Shown in pieces: positions 11,006 to 22,301 of a DNA stretch of 64,000 nucleotides. The translations under genes were made by a program, and so were the position numbers. Below the pieces are notes generated by a model. It saw only the letters and a program-made list of their open reading frames with translations, searched no databases and was not told the DNA's origin. Positions within the stretch are counted from its first letter, which is position 1; every line of letters begins with the position of its first letter. Source of the DNA: Paraphysomonas bandaiensis (taxonomy: Eukaryota; Chrysophyceae); the NCBI GenBank assembly GCA_965644295.1, contig CBFFRP010000371.1:1-64000 (forward strand). The letters run 5' to 3'.

Positions 11006-12889
11006 TCATGTTCCAATATCTGTAATTCGACCCTCGTATTTAACTATCAACCCTATAATACTCTCGAATATCTTTGGACCTCTTATATCTACAACGAAAT
11101 CCCAACCTCTTACTTCGACATCGAAATCCCAACCATCACACTTATTAAAACTGGACGTTGATCCAACTACGACAGGGTGGAGAATTTGGGGTAAAGGAAT
11201 GAGAAAAATAGTGTTAGGAATTCCAAAGTATAGATTCCGAAGAGTGGCAGTAAAACTGTTGTAACATGTATCAATATCAAAATGAAACTGTAGTGGACCG
11301 AATGTTTCTACCATAGACTCTTCACATATATGCTGCCTAGTGTTGAATGAGAATGACTTGTATTCATCACTAAACACTCTACACCAGTACTCAGCACCTT
11401 CCCTGTCAGTAGTGACGTTCAATAACACCCTTCCATTTGAGATGTTTTCTGACATACCCATCAGAGTCGAAATGATAACTGATAGTATACTTGTTCCCCT
11501 TGTAAGTGTAACTGTCCCGCTGCATTTTCTGTCTACATCCCAGCGGTGAAAGTCAGATATTGCCCCATTTCTTTGCATAAATTCTTCTCCCAATAGCCGA
11601 TGATACAGCCCCTGTCCCAAATTTGGCGGGGTATAACTCCATCCCAGAGCTGCACGATGAGTCCAATCAAATACTACAGTTTTCAACTTACTGGGAAACA
11701 TGCCGAATAATACGTCACGGATAGTGTTGTAAGGTGTTCCCATTGCCCCCATTGTGTGCACTAGGGGCACAAGAGTTTGTACTGACCGTGTCCTAAACTT
11801 TCTTGATCGTTCGAACGACAGAAGTGCTGTACAAATGTCTGCTGTAGAAAGAGTCGATATGTCCCGCACATCTTGTTCAAGTTTGCATGCTTCATGGAGT
11901 CGATGTGCAAGCTCGAATGCATCTTCGATACTCAAACATGCACCCTGAGCTAAATTTGGTGCCATTGCATGAGCTGCATCACCGATAATTACCACACGAC
12001 CCGAGCACCACGACGGCATGACAGGAACCTCTTGCAGGTCAGCTTGGTAAATACCATCCTCATGGGTGCTTTCAAGAAGCGATAACGCGTGCGGACCAAA
12101 CGGTTTGATAAGATCGGATAGATTTTGCTTAACGGCTTGAATGGATTTCACATCATCCGGAAGAGCTTTGTCGGAGCATATAAACCAAAAGAATTCCCCC
12201 GCGGGCAGCGGTACGACACCAAATCGGCGACCAGGGTGCCATGCCTCATAAGCAGGGAACTCATCTGTGGTGTGATCTAGATACACATCTGACTGACCGA
12301 CGCCTTGCCAGTAATAATACCCACAAGGTTTCGTCTGGATTGTTGGGAAAAGCAATTTCCGAATCGTAGAATGTACTCCATCTGCCCCAACTAATAGGGA
12401 CCCTTCTATCTCAGTCCCATCGTCCAGTGTAACGACAACGCCTTGAAACGTTTCTCTAAATGATACAACTTTACAACCCATCCGTATATTCTCCTCATTA
12501 ATACCAGCAGAGAGAGCATCATGTAAGCTTGCACGTCTCAAACAAAGACAACTTGTATGTCTAATGTGTTTATTGTTGCTGGGTCTAACGAGCCATTCAT
12601 CAGAGAGGAGCTGCTTATAACTCCTGTATCCTGCACATGATAATGTACATCCAATCAACTTCGATTCAATTCCTAGTTGTTTAAGAGCTTTTAATGCAGG
12701 TCCCCATAGTCCTATTCCCCCTCCTATTGGCTTTCTTCTATTACTATCTGTATATATACGTGTATCTACAGGGGGGCTCTGCTCTATTATTATATGAGGT
12801 ATATGACACTTATACAAAGCTGCACTGAGTGTTAAACCAGCTATACCACCACCACTTATTATTACAGGACGAGTTGATGTGATACTCAT
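11006..12889 (-). CDS. FAD-dependent monooxygenase with C-terminal DUF4166-like domain
   Basis: A single 627-codon exon. Residues 1-410 form a class A flavoprotein monooxygenase (PHBH/UbiH/zeaxanthin-epoxidase type). Visible motifs are the dinucleotide fold IISGGGIAGLTLSAALY, the DG motif region LVGADGVHST, and the FAD-ribityl site GDAAHAMAPNLAQGACLSIE. Such enzymes use NAD(P)H and oxygen to hydroxylate or epoxidise aromatic or isoprenoid substrates. Residues about 430-625 match the DUF4166 pattern: WCRVFSDEYKSFSF, VETFGPLQFHFDID, NTIFLIPLPQIL and GLIVKYEGRI. DUF4166 is usually found alone or beside a saccharopine-dehydrogenase-like domain. Here both parts are in one uninterrupted frame, so the fusion is not a splicing artefact. 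Substrate unknown. The gene is divergent from the SGNH hydrolase gene. Confidence 0.85.
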   Translation of the reverse strand: MSITSTRPVIISGGGIAGLTLSAALYKCHIPHIIIEQSPPVDTRIYTDSNRRKPIGGGIGLWGPALKALKQLGIESKLIGCTLSCAGYRSYKQLLSDEWLVRPSNNKHIRHTSCLCLRRASLHDALSAGINEENIRMGCKVVSFRETFQGVVVTLDDGTEIEGSLLVGADGVHSTIRKLLFPTIQTKPCGYYYWQGVGQSDVYLDHTTDEFPAYEAWHPGRRFGVVPLPAGEFFWFICSDKALPDDVKSIQAVKQNLSDLIKPFGPHALSLLESTHEDGIYQADLQEVPVMPSWCSGRVVIIGDAAHAMAPNLAQGACLSIEDAFELAHRLHEACKLEQDVRDISTLSTADICTALLSFERSRKFRTRSVQTLVPLVHTMGAMGTPYNTIRDVLFGMFPSKLKTVVFDWTHRAALGWSYTPPNLGQGLYHRLLGEEFMQRNGAISDFHRWDVDRKCSGTVTLTRGTSILSVIISTLMGMSENISNGRVLLNVTTDREGAEYWCRVFSDEYKSFSFNTRQHICEESMVETFGPLQFHFDIDTCYNSFTATLRNLYFGIPNTIFLIPLPQILHPVVVGSTSSFNKCDGWDFDVEVRGWDFVVDIRGPKIFESIIGLIVKYEGRITDIGT

Positions 12890-13384
12890 GATGTATTAGT
12901 TGATAATATGCTGATCTTAATGCATCACAGGCTGACATATATGTATACATACACAGTCCATCTGCCTGCTGTATACATACAGAGTCATATATGGATATCT
13001 GCCTGGATATGCATAGCATAATCTTCAATATAGATATCAGCAAAAAAGTACAGAAAATTGATATCAAATTTATTAGATAATCAGAAAAACAAAGGTTTTT
13101 ATGACCTACTTGTACATCATTATGTACAGCAGAGAATCCGAGAGAACAAGCTGCTTGATGATCGTATATATATATATACTTCATATGCTACATGTACTGT
13201 ATGTGTGTATCTACTTGTAGTCGTCGTACAGGTCTCTCGTATACATATCCAGATATATACAGTAGCAAGTCATGCATACATTTCTCCATATCTATATATA
13301 GGCGACAGCAGTACATCCATCTATCCACTCCTTCCATACTAGTTATCATAACCATCAAATTTATTCTATTACAATATTCTCTCT
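12890..13384. promoter_or_regulatory. Shared gap of divergent FAD-monooxygenase and SGNH genes
   Basis: 495 bp between two start codons. It contains TATATATATATA (around 13167), many TACATA/TATGTA words, GTACTGTATGTG and a C/T-rich stretch just before the plus-strand ATG. It probably holds both promoters. No ORF here is convincing. Confidence 0.45.
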
Positions 13385-14395
13385 ATGGAAACAAGAAACA
13401 TAATCTCATCAGAGTTTTATAATGAATATCATGGTCATAACATCCCTCATTTAACTACACTATACAGTCATTTACGTACTAATCATAACATCCCCCTTAT
13501 ATTTCTAGCGGGTGATTCTTCATTAGATAATAAACACTGGTTTAATGAAACTGATCATGCAGTTAATGGCTATGAGAGTATCTTAAATCCCCCCATGTCT
13601 AATAAGGATATAGCGTATTGGATGAATAAGGAGCTAGTAGATAGAGGGCTTACTGGTCAATTAGCAACTATAAATTGTGCTATTGAAGAATCAACTCTTA
13701 GTGATAGAACATGTGGACATTTGCGTAAACAAGATATATTCATTATGGAAAATATACAACGGCAGGATGTGTTGATTGTTTCAGTCGGTGGTAATGACAT
13801 TGCTCTTCGTCCGTCCCCTTGTACAATACTGAATCTCTTATCTTTGGTTAACTGCACATGCACAAGTTGTATTGAGAAATTCTCTTGTGGATCAGCTTGT
13901 CCATGTGATGATTTATGCATGGGTTGTAGTTTTGGATGCTTATCTAATATATGTGCCTTCCCTTGCGGCATGGGGTATTTCATTCATCTCTTCAAGACAA
14001 GAATAGAGGCATTTGTACGCCGCATGACACAAAGATGCCGCCCACGTATAATATTGGTGTGTATGATATATTTCTTAGATGAGACACCCGGTTCGTCATG
14101 GGCAGAACCTGCGTTGAGAGTATTACAATATAACACCAATCCGCGCAAATTACAGGTTGTCATTGAGCGTTTGTTCATACTTGCTACCAGTCAGATCCAT
14201 ATTGAAGGTAGCAAAGTTATTCCAGTGCCACTCTACCAAGCGTTGAATGGGAAGTTATCAGCTGATTACGTGGAAAGAGTTGAGCCATCCGCTTCGGGAG
14301 GATATAAGGTTGGTAGTTTTTTGATTGATGAAGTTTTGAGAGAACTCCACCAGTGTGCCAACGTGGAAAGCGATAACATACCTGAACGACACTGA
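13385..14395 (+). CDS. SGNH/GDSL-type hydrolase-like protein
   Basis: Intronless, 336 residues. Block I is IFLAGDSSLDNKHW (nucleophile Ser in GDS, with a conserved DNK), and block III is LIVSVGGNDIAL (GxND, oxyanion hole). The C-terminal catalytic Asp/His block is not clear to me. A cysteine-rich insert sits in the middle (CTCTSC...CGSACPCDDLCMGC) and could form disulphides or bind metal. There is no signal peptide, which sits oddly with an extracellular esterase. The family hydrolyses ester or thioester bonds of lipids or acylated sugars. The start is the ATG at 13385, directly after a pyrimidine-rich leader. Confidence 0.8.
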   Translation: METRNIISSEFYNEYHGHNIPHLTTLYSHLRTNHNIPLIFLAGDSSLDNKHWFNETDHAVNGYESILNPPMSNKDIAYWMNKELVDRGLTGQLATINCAIEESTLSDRTCGHLRKQDIFIMENIQRQDVLIVSVGGNDIALRPSPCTILNLLSLVNCTCTSCIEKFSCGSACPCDDLCMGCSFGCLSNICAFPCGMGYFIHLFKTRIEAFVRRMTQRCRPRIILVCMIYFLDETPGSSWAEPALRVLQYNTNPRKLQVVIERLFILATSQIHIEGSKVIPVPLYQALNGKLSADYVERVEPSASGGYKVGSFLIDEVLRELHQCANVESDNIPERH

Positions 14396-16127
14396 TAGTA
14401 CATGTACAGTAGAGTTAAGGCAACCGTAATTATCAGCTTTAAATTATTCTTTACAATGTAATTTGAAAGTTCATATTCACCTGTAATAAATGTAATTATA
14501 TGTATTTATGTATGAGTCAGTTGTTGTCAAAGCTAGTTTTATTCGCCATTTAAAATGGAAAAAGTCAGAAATGGCGCTATCTATAAATAGACTATATCGT
14601 TCCTCGCAAAAGCATTTGAAACGTGTGACTCTATTCCTTATCCCTAGGTTCGGGAAGGGCCTCGTACTAACTCGTAACCGCAATTATAATGACCATTTCT
14701 AGTAAATGACTAAGTAGTTAATAATGATAGATAGTGTGGGCTCACTTATTGCTAATTCGCTAAAAAAACATACTACAAATTGACTTCTTTAATTACGTAT
14801 CATCATCGTTTTCGCACTTTTTTCTCCACTGGCATATCGAGAGTAGTAGCATCGTAACATCCAACTTAGATTTGGGGTCATGTTTCGATGCTCAGGTTGT
14901 TGAGTTCTTTTGCCGTTTGTGAGCAATTAAAAGCTGTAGTGTCTAAGATATTTAAATTATAACCGTTACTCAAAGAGTACAGTAGTGCTAATCGAGTTAT
15001 GAGAATCAATGAAATGATAACTATTGTAGTATACTGAAGCGGAAATTTATTGACTGTACAAGATAGTGACGATGATGTAAGATATCACTAGTAGAAATGG
15101 TTGGTGTAGTAGAGATAAATCGAGTTGGTGAATGATAATGAATGATATCTCTTATAATTTATAATATACTGCTTAAAGTGTTTATCTAAGGCCTCTTACT
15201 ACGTTCAACTACTCTACTGGAGTAATGATTTTATATTCTATGGTGAATTTGTTAATATAAGTGTGCTTTAGAAGTTAGCAGCATATTATTGTATGTAGAA
15301 GGCCACCGAGTAAACTGTTGTTTAACCTCGTAAACTAGTATATAGTATAAAAAGTATAGATATTTATAGCTTGTTCGCTGTTTGAAGAAACAAGTTCCCA
15401 CTGATTTATATCAGTAAACATAGTATTGTTTAATTAATATAGTAAACAGTGATTAATATCAATGGTGTCTATATCCTTAAGAATAGAGGGAACGGCAATA
15501 GTACTATGTCAACTCTAAACAATAAATTTCAAATGCGACAACAGATGTACCCCTACCACAGAACAACAGATAAGGTGTGTGGTATTAAATTTCGTAAGAA
15601 TCTGTTCTGATGAATGTGAAAAATGTAGTCACATCGTCATAACATTATGTCCATCACGCTTAATCCTTGATAATGCAACTTACTCAAATGTGCGCATGAT
15701 ACGAGGCACATTATTCTGATAAGGAGCACAATGTGGACCTTTCCAAAAACTGTGTAATATATTTAAAATTCAAAGGGCTGTGAAGAACTAAAACAAAATA
15801 TAGCTTCTGTTCAAACCTATAATTTTTCGGTGCTAATAAGAGTGTTCAGTTGAGCCCAATTCATGTCAAAATCCTTAACTACAAAATTCACCCTACGGTG
15901 TGGTTATGAACGCATACACAAAATGGCATATTGCAATGAGGACGAAAAAAAATGCATTCATATTATCAATTCTTTGATGCAGTATATCTGCACCAAGAGA
16001 AGTACTACTGTTAGAGATGTACGAATCTCTTCTGCTTCAATGTTCAAAACAATTCTAGATACGGAAAAAATAAATTGTGATACATAGATAAAAGACCACC
16101 GAATCATATCAACTACAATGTCATATA
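14396..16127. other. Intergenic, 1.7 kb
   Basis: AT-rich DNA between the 3' ends of two convergent genes. Frames of 64-85 codons exist but have biased, motif-free translations, and I call none. No tRNA cloverleaf or repeat was recognised. Confidence 0.4.
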
Positions 16128-17430
16128 TTAGATTGCGGTGGACTTGCTGGGACGATATTGAGGAGCAAAATAGGAATACTTTTTCAAAATGGCCTTTACT
16201 TCTTGGGAAGTACATACTTTACCATTTTGCGATACGCTTCCGGGTGTAAAAGTTGAGAAGAAACGACGTTCTATGTGTGTTTTAACAGCACACACATCTA
16301 CATTAAATGGAGATGGGTATTTCTTATCCAAGAGGCTTCTCCACGAGCCTTCCAGTAGACCAAAAAATCGGTGCCTCTGTAGTGCAGTAAAGTTTTTTCC
16401 TGCTCCAAGACGCGTAGGAATACGTACATCAAGCAACCCATGAATGAGAGACACGAATTCCGGTGACACATCCCTCTCATAGGGAGTGGCTTGAGGTAAA
16501 CTAACTCGTGGGATACCGACTGTGTTGTCATTCATATGGTTTGAAACTTCAATTTCAGAATCTTCAACAAAAAAATTTTGAGTGGTTGTGTACCGCGAAA
16601 ATGATATCGAAGCATCACATGTCCTTGTCGTCATAGTATCGTCTGATTGCCTGAATATATAGCTGTCCCACAAATCGTCATACATGCTTTCAACATACTG
16701 AACAAACTGACGGGGACAATGCTTGGCAAACGGTCGCCTTAGATATACTAGTTCGTGTAACATGATACCGAGACTCCAGAAGTCGCTCTCGAAGCTGTGC
16801 TGATGAGTAGTTGTTAAGACCTCAGGGGAGTGGTAGCCAAACGTTCCACTTGTCTGAGTGCATACGATACTTCCGGAAGTGGCGCTATTGTGGGCAATAC
16901 CAAAGTCGACGAGGCGGACATAGCCACGTTTGTCCAATACGATATTCTCAGGTTTCAAATCTAATAACAGCGATATTAGTTTAAACATTTCAGATATATA
17001 ACATGAATATACCTCTGTGAATAATTCCATGAGAATGTATATGATTAAGACCTAGTGCCACAGATGCAGCAATGAATACAATGTGTTTCTCTGTGAATTC
17101 CATAAACGTGTTGAGGTAGTATCTAAGGTCACCTCCTTCAAGTAAATCAATTGCCATGTAACAATTTCTGTTATCATGAAAAGCGAAATGCAAATTACTT
17201 AACAATGGATGATATGGTAATGTTTTAAGGGCTGTTAACTCTCCCATAAGTAGATTCATTCCAATAGATTTCTTTGTTATAGTATCAATTGATATAACTT
17301 TCATCGCTAAATGTGTTTTTGTAGGAAGATGACAAGCTTTCATTATAGTAGCAAAGGATCCTACTCCAATTACTTGACCTACTGAGAAATCCTTCCCTTG
17401 AGGAGCATATGAGGAGGCTCCACCCCCCAT
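16128..17430 (-). CDS. STK32/YANK-like AGC protein kinase, predicted N-myristoylated
   Basis: Two exons (17430-17013 and 16960-16128, intron 52 nt) give 416 residues. Kinase elements in order are the Gly loop IGVGSFATIMK, the catalytic Lys in LAMKVIS, LEGGDLRYYL, the catalytic loop HRDLKPEN (the intron splits the Asp codon), DFG in LVDFGIAH, and GTFGYHSPEVL in place of APE. The N-terminus is MGGGASSY, a good N-myristoylation site like that of animal STK32/YANK kinases, which the GGDLRYYL segment also resembles. About 50 Ser/Thr-rich residues are inserted before the last kinase helices (LLDVRIPTRLGAG). A C-terminal tail follows the domain. It is predicted to be a membrane-tethered Ser/Thr kinase; substrates are unknown. 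Confidence 0.85.
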
Positions 17431-18174
17431 TATAGCGATAGATGATGGATAATATGGCAGATGTCTTAATGAAGTCTCATGTCAGAATGAATGAAGGGTG
17501 AATGGGTAGATATATATGTGGTGCATCATTAGATTATGATCATCGTCAGTGTTATCGTATATGGTATACTATGAAGTTGATGTACACTAAACCACACATG
17601 TTCCATTCAACATATGAGGGCATACGGTGGACAAGATGGGATTTTTGTTCCCTAAAAATTCTACCAATTCCCATACATACAAACACACACCATCGTAGTA
17701 CTGTACATCGTACGATGTATGTAGTATATGGAGACTGAGTTTAGCTACTATAAAATACCACAGCGATACAGTACATAGATAGATACACCGTATTGGTATA
17801 CGTATATTGTACTGTACATGTATACAACTACGCAGTATTCATTAACGTCACCAAGCTGTCTATACTACGCTTGTGTATTTGAATAATACAGTAACCCACC
17901 ACATGTAACATACAGCACCATATGGTACAACTTCGTACTGCTGAGTATACCATACAGTAGTATCATATACTCCTGTGTATTTGAAGAATACAGTATTTGA
18001 AATCAGTGGAATTCTATAAAATATGAGGTGGGTTAACAGCCATATATATGACACCTGTCACACATTACTTCAACAACATCAATTGTCATCATCTTCTCCA
18101 TGTCTTGCATATTTGTTGCATTGTAATATACATACATTGCAATAGCAGTGAAGATCAAGCATTTATCTATCTCT
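17431..18174. promoter_or_regulatory. Shared upstream gap of kinase and ubiquitin-like genes
   Basis: 744 bp between divergent starts. The region 17700-18000 is dense in GTACTGTA, TACTGTACAT and TATACAGTA words. Two similar 30-40 bp pieces containing TGTGTATTTGAA(T/G)AATACAGTA occur near 17870 and 17970, a local duplication. Probable two-way promoter. Confidence 0.45.
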
Positions 18175-18462
18175 ATGGTACGGAAGTTGTATTCTGGAGA
18201 GGAGATCATTCATGTATCCATAGCATTGGCCCCCAACAATGCCAGCCGATCTCCTGATATTGTTTACTTACCTTATGTCATCAAAGTTAAAATGAAGCAA
18301 ACATGCAAAAGATTAATGGAAGTCATATGCTCAAGAGAGAATATCAACAGAGACCGATGCAGTTATCGCATTCTCGGATCGAACACATTTCTCAACGAAA
18401 ACGAAACATATTTTAATCTCGGAATTATATCTGATGCCACTATTCTTCTTGAATTGTATTAG
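18175..18462 (+). CDS. Small protein with ubiquitin-like fold (tentative)
   Basis: 95 residues from the ATG at 18175 (MVRKLYSGEEII). The frame stays open upstream to 18148 without an ATG, and a possible acceptor (AATAGCAG) precedes it, so an upstream exon is possible. The second half follows a beta-grasp pattern: VIKVKMKQTCKRLMEVI as strand-helix, then YRILGSNTFLN, ETYFNLGI and DATILLEL, comparable to the L..tL..lgI.d.s.I.l end of ubiquitin-like domains. There is no C-terminal Gly-Gly, so it would not be a conjugated modifier. Function unknown; the fold call is inference. Confidence 0.5.
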   Translation: MVRKLYSGEEIIHVSIALAPNNASRSPDIVYLPYVIKVKMKQTCKRLMEVICSRENINRDRCSYRILGSNTFLNENETYFNLGIISDATILLELY

Positions 18463-19309
18463 TGTATATATGATTGGAAATAACTCCACTTTGATTCTTA
18501 GTGGAAATAAACGTTGCTGTAATTTTGTATATCAGGATACTAGTCACTGCATTTAGGACTTGTTAACTTTTCCGTAGTCTGTGAATATAGCACATAAAAT
18601 TTTATTGTACAACTATATTGTTAATATGTTATGTAGAATTTTATAAGGTCTACATTATTGTATAATCTAATGGAAATATTTAATTGCAATGTACTCTCGA
18701 CGAAGATGCAACCTGTAGATCTTTGCTCCAGTGCTCGCAATTTGAACTGTTACACTTCATATTACGTAATATAGCACAGACATCGTAAATATAGACGCAT
18801 ATATCAGAGATATGACCTACTAATTCGCACCCTTTCGGATTTCTCCTGTGTATACGTTGTAAGAAGATATTTCATGCGCCTGGCCTCACGGAAGCTCGTT
18901 GTTTGGTAATGATGATGCGTTTGCAGCACACACACATATTGGACTATACCGGCTACGCTCTCTAGTTGACACTGCATTGGTTTCAAGAGATTAACTTTAA
19001 CTATACTGGTATCTACAAAATCCACAATCCAGTACAGCTAGTCCGTGATATACCATTTGCTGCTGCCAACAGAGTTTATGACATAAAAATAATTACTTTT
19101 TTCTCATGTCACAAGATGGATACACTATAATAGCTATGCAGTTATATTCGTCACACATTTGAGGATGCTATACTGCAAATGTAGCAGCCTCTCTACATGA
19201 TATGTACTTCCAAGAATGATAACAGAACAAGCTACGATTTCACATCGCAGCAATTGTTAAACTCAAATGGGAAATGATAAAAAACGATGAACTAATAGCA
19301 CCGAATTTG
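18463..19309. other. Intergenic, 0.85 kb
   Basis: 3' gap between convergent genes. A minus-strand frame of 73 codons (18804-19025) has no motif and is not called. Nothing else recognised. Confidence 0.35.
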
Positions 19310-20773
19310 TCAAAACTCCCACATATCATTACTGCTCCCAGATGGGGAGTCCTCGTAGGCCTCATTACCTTCCCAGTAATCCCGAAAGTCATCCTGCATT
19401 GCTGCATCTTCAATTGCATCCTGTTCGAGTTGCTCTTCGCTACGCTCCATAATCCACTCTGTCCATTCCTTCCCATCTGAATCAGCCCTCTGAGCCTCCC
19501 TGTCGAAGTCAAACTGAAATTGCATTGCTTCTTCATGAGTGTAGAAGAGTTCAGATAGTTCATGAGGTGCGTACTTCTGGCGGTGAAAAAAAGTATCCGA
19601 CACAATACCCTCGACAAAGGTAACCCTGCGAGCCCCTTTCTCGACGTCCTTACTAGGAGACATTCCCGAAACATTACCTTCGAAATCATCGGAATAATCA
19701 TCCGCATGGTTATCCTCCTGGTTGTGATCTCTTGCGCCTATGATATCATCGTCGGCTTCAACGACGACATTTCCATCGCTTTGTTCATCATCTTCTCCAG
19801 TACGGTCATGCGCCGAAGGGACATCAATTTGCTCATTATCTTTTTGGAAAGATGGGCCATCTGATTCAGTATTCGTCCCTTCTGCTGGAACAGAATTAGA
19901 GTTAGGACAATCGCTATCGAAACTGTCAGAAACATAGACAACCCCACTTGCATCGCTCATTCTTACAACATCATCGTCACACTCTCTCCCCATATCCACA
20001 GCTCCACAACCAATACCCTCGTCATCATACGTTGCCTGGGGCCACTCGACACTGTGTGATGTCCCGCCTTTTGAACTCGATTGGGAACCCTCTGAACAGG
20101 ATTCTTCTTGATATACCCTCTTAGAGGTCACCTCCACTACATTTTGAGCTTCAATCACAGGAATGTTTGAATTTTCCTTTACATCTTGCGGTTCTAAGAC
20201 AGCAGATGGCAAATGAATGTTATTTTGAAGCGATTCCGATGAAGGTTGACAATTGTTCGTTTCGACAATGACGTCCTTCTGAATGGGAGAATCGGTACTG
20301 TGATCGGACGAAGGATGCTGCGCAGCGGGAACTGTCTCAGCAGAAGAATCTCCGGACATATTCGCAGTAAAACTTAAAGTCTGCCTTTTACTAGGGTCAA
20401 AACCTCCTGAACTCTTGCCTCCAACAGGAGCAGAGCGTGTTCCACTGCTTCTTGAATGTCGCCCACGGCGCTTCGAGTGTCCACGTATAGTTTGAGAAGG
20501 TTCACAACTAGAATACTCTGGGGATTTATAATCTTTTTTATCCCGTCTGCGGGATCGACGAGCTGCACAGAAATCTGATATCAATTCTTGTATACGAAGC
20601 TCATCGAATATACTGTCAATGGTATGGTTCACTAGATAAGAGCATTCTGAACCGATACCAACACCTGATTTACTAAGACTTCTTATAACTCTTTTCTTTA
20701 TATGATCGACAAGATTCATATCAGATATAATGGAGTTCAGTACGAGATCCATCTCGTCAGCAGGTATAACCAT
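19310..20773 (-). CDS. Acidic, serine-rich, mostly disordered protein
   Basis: Intronless, 487 residues. The first about 80 residues look folded and helical (MDLVLNSIISDMNLVDHIKK...IDSIFDELRIQELISDF), followed by a basic run (ARRSRRRDKKDY). Residues about 90-400 are Ser/Asp/Glu-rich and low in hydrophobics. The C-terminus is again acidic, with YTHEEAMQFQFDFDREAQR and EEQLEQDAIEDAAMQDDFRD. I do not recognise a family. The basic run followed by acid-rich disorder is common in nuclear proteins, so a chromatin or transcription role is possible but not shown. It diverges from the small gene at 21275. Confidence 0.75.
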   Translation of the reverse strand: MVIPADEMDLVLNSIISDMNLVDHIKKRVIRSLSKSGVGIGSECSYLVNHTIDSIFDELRIQELISDFCAARRSRRRDKKDYKSPEYSSCEPSQTIRGHSKRRGRHSRSSGTRSAPVGGKSSGGFDPSKRQTLSFTANMSGDSSAETVPAAQHPSSDHSTDSPIQKDVIVETNNCQPSSESLQNNIHLPSAVLEPQDVKENSNIPVIEAQNVVEVTSKRVYQEESCSEGSQSSSKGGTSHSVEWPQATYDDEGIGCGAVDMGRECDDDVVRMSDASGVVYVSDSFDSDCPNSNSVPAEGTNTESDGPSFQKDNEQIDVPSAHDRTGEDDEQSDGNVVVEADDDIIGARDHNQEDNHADDYSDDFEGNVSGMSPSKDVEKGARRVTFVEGIVSDTFFHRQKYAPHELSELFYTHEEAMQFQFDFDREAQRADSDGKEWTEWIMERSEEQLEQDAIEDAAMQDDFRDYWEGNEAYEDSPSGSSNDMWEF

Positions 20774-21274
20774 ATCGATGAATAGTAGGATCTAATGATA
20801 CTATACTGTTGAATTAATTAATAAAAGAATATCAATTCATTTAATAGTAAATCTAGTTCAACTGTAAGTTTATTGTAGAGTGTGTATATATATCCTCTGA
20901 GAGTTATGTAGGTGTTTATATATTGAGACCTGCTGTATATGAGTGTCACAACTATCCTATCTGTACATCTACAACGGTATGTAAGAGTTGTATATATTGG
21001 TACTGCAGTACATGTACTGGTGTACTACGAATATCTGGTGGAATATATGACTTTTGGTGTTGGGAGTTGTACCTCGAGAAACATTACCTGGAGAGTACAG
21101 CAGTACAGCATCACAGCAGTACCATATATACAGTGTCCTACAGTTGATGGCAATATACGGCAGCAGGCAGCAGTATGTGCAGTGCACAGTAATGATGCAA
21201 CATACAACACACATATCATAGCAACCGTTTATTCTACCAGTCATCTGAGAGGCAAGAATCTAACAACATTTGTG
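20774..21274. promoter_or_regulatory. Shared upstream gap (acidic protein / 68-residue protein)
   Basis: 501 bp between divergent starts. It is rich in GTACTGCAGTACATGTAC, TATATATATCC and CAGCAGTA words. Frames that appear open here are by-products of this simple composition. Confidence 0.4.
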
Positions 21275-21564
21275 ATGGCATTCCGGTTATCTGATCGGGC
21301 TTCTAAAAGAGTTGTGGTAAGGCATTTAGTGGCTAACGTGTTTGTATATAATGTATTCGTTAGTGGACACTATATATCCTCTTTGGAATAGGATTTCAGG
21401 GGGGAGCATATTTAGCTATTACAGGTAAAGAAATTGGTAGTATTTCTATTCTTAAATCTTATATAAATGCCCACGTAGGTCAACTGGAAGATAATACATT
21501 CCGTCGAGCAATGGAACTCAAAGAAAAACAAGAACGTGCTAACAAGGAGCAGGAAAGCAAGTAG
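21275..21564 (+). CDS. 68-residue protein with one hydrophobic segment
   Basis: Two exons (21275-21316 and 21400-21564; intron 83 nt, GTAAGG...TTTCAG) give 68 residues. The product starts MAFRLSDRASKRVV, continues VGGAYLAITGKEIGSISILK, and ends in a charged helix (RRAMELKEKQERANKEQESK). The layout, a short basic N-terminus, a Gly/Ala-rich hydrophobic segment and a charged helix, is like small mitochondrial inner-membrane subunits. I recognise no specific family. The splice joins are in frame and the protein reads as coding throughout, so I believe the gene is real though unnamed. Confidence 0.6.
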
Positions 21565-22301
21565 TACACATATTTAGTATAGACCTCAGTGTTTTTTATG
21601 CATGCCTCTTTTTCATGAACTATATTAGTAGTTGTTACGGTTGTACAAGTGATATTGTGTCAGTAGTTTAAATATGTTGATAAATAATATGCTTGGAACC
21701 AAACGGGTTAGTCTAATTTGCATCACTGCAATACCTGTAAATCGAAATATGGTAGTGACGTCAAACTAGTGTACTGTGCTGAGCTTGCAATGTAATGTTG
21801 TAAAATTCCACGGGAGGTAACTAGTCAGTTGGGGTTGTTAGTTGTGGAAAAATTGCTGAAAGCACATTGATATTTAGTTTAACTGCTATTATACGCAACC
21901 AATAGACAAATGCATGAACCACATAATAGGCGGGAAGTTTCACTGCTTTCTCAATAGTATGTAGTATGTATGTATTACATACTACGTAATATGTAACATT
22001 AGTGCGTGTGGAATGTGGAATACATGAGCGTTCGACTGAAGACAGAAGCAACATTGGCAGAATATAGATCGTCTATACTGGAGGGTACTTAACTACTGCG
22101 TAACAGCCATTAGGTTTCGGTACAATTAAAAGTGAGTATTATACATTATACAAACAACTATTAGAGGTAAAACAAAATTCGATTAGTTCAGTACGCTATA
22201 CTACGTTCTCTACTAAAAAGTACGCATAATCTACAAATGATGAAATGAAATTGACGGCAGTTGGACAATATACAGTACACAATAAAAGGTTCAAAAGTGC
22301 A
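21565..22301. other. Intergenic, 0.74 kb
   Basis: 3' gap between convergent genes. No gene is supported; a minus-strand frame of 77 codons (21821-22054) has no motif. Confidence 0.35.
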
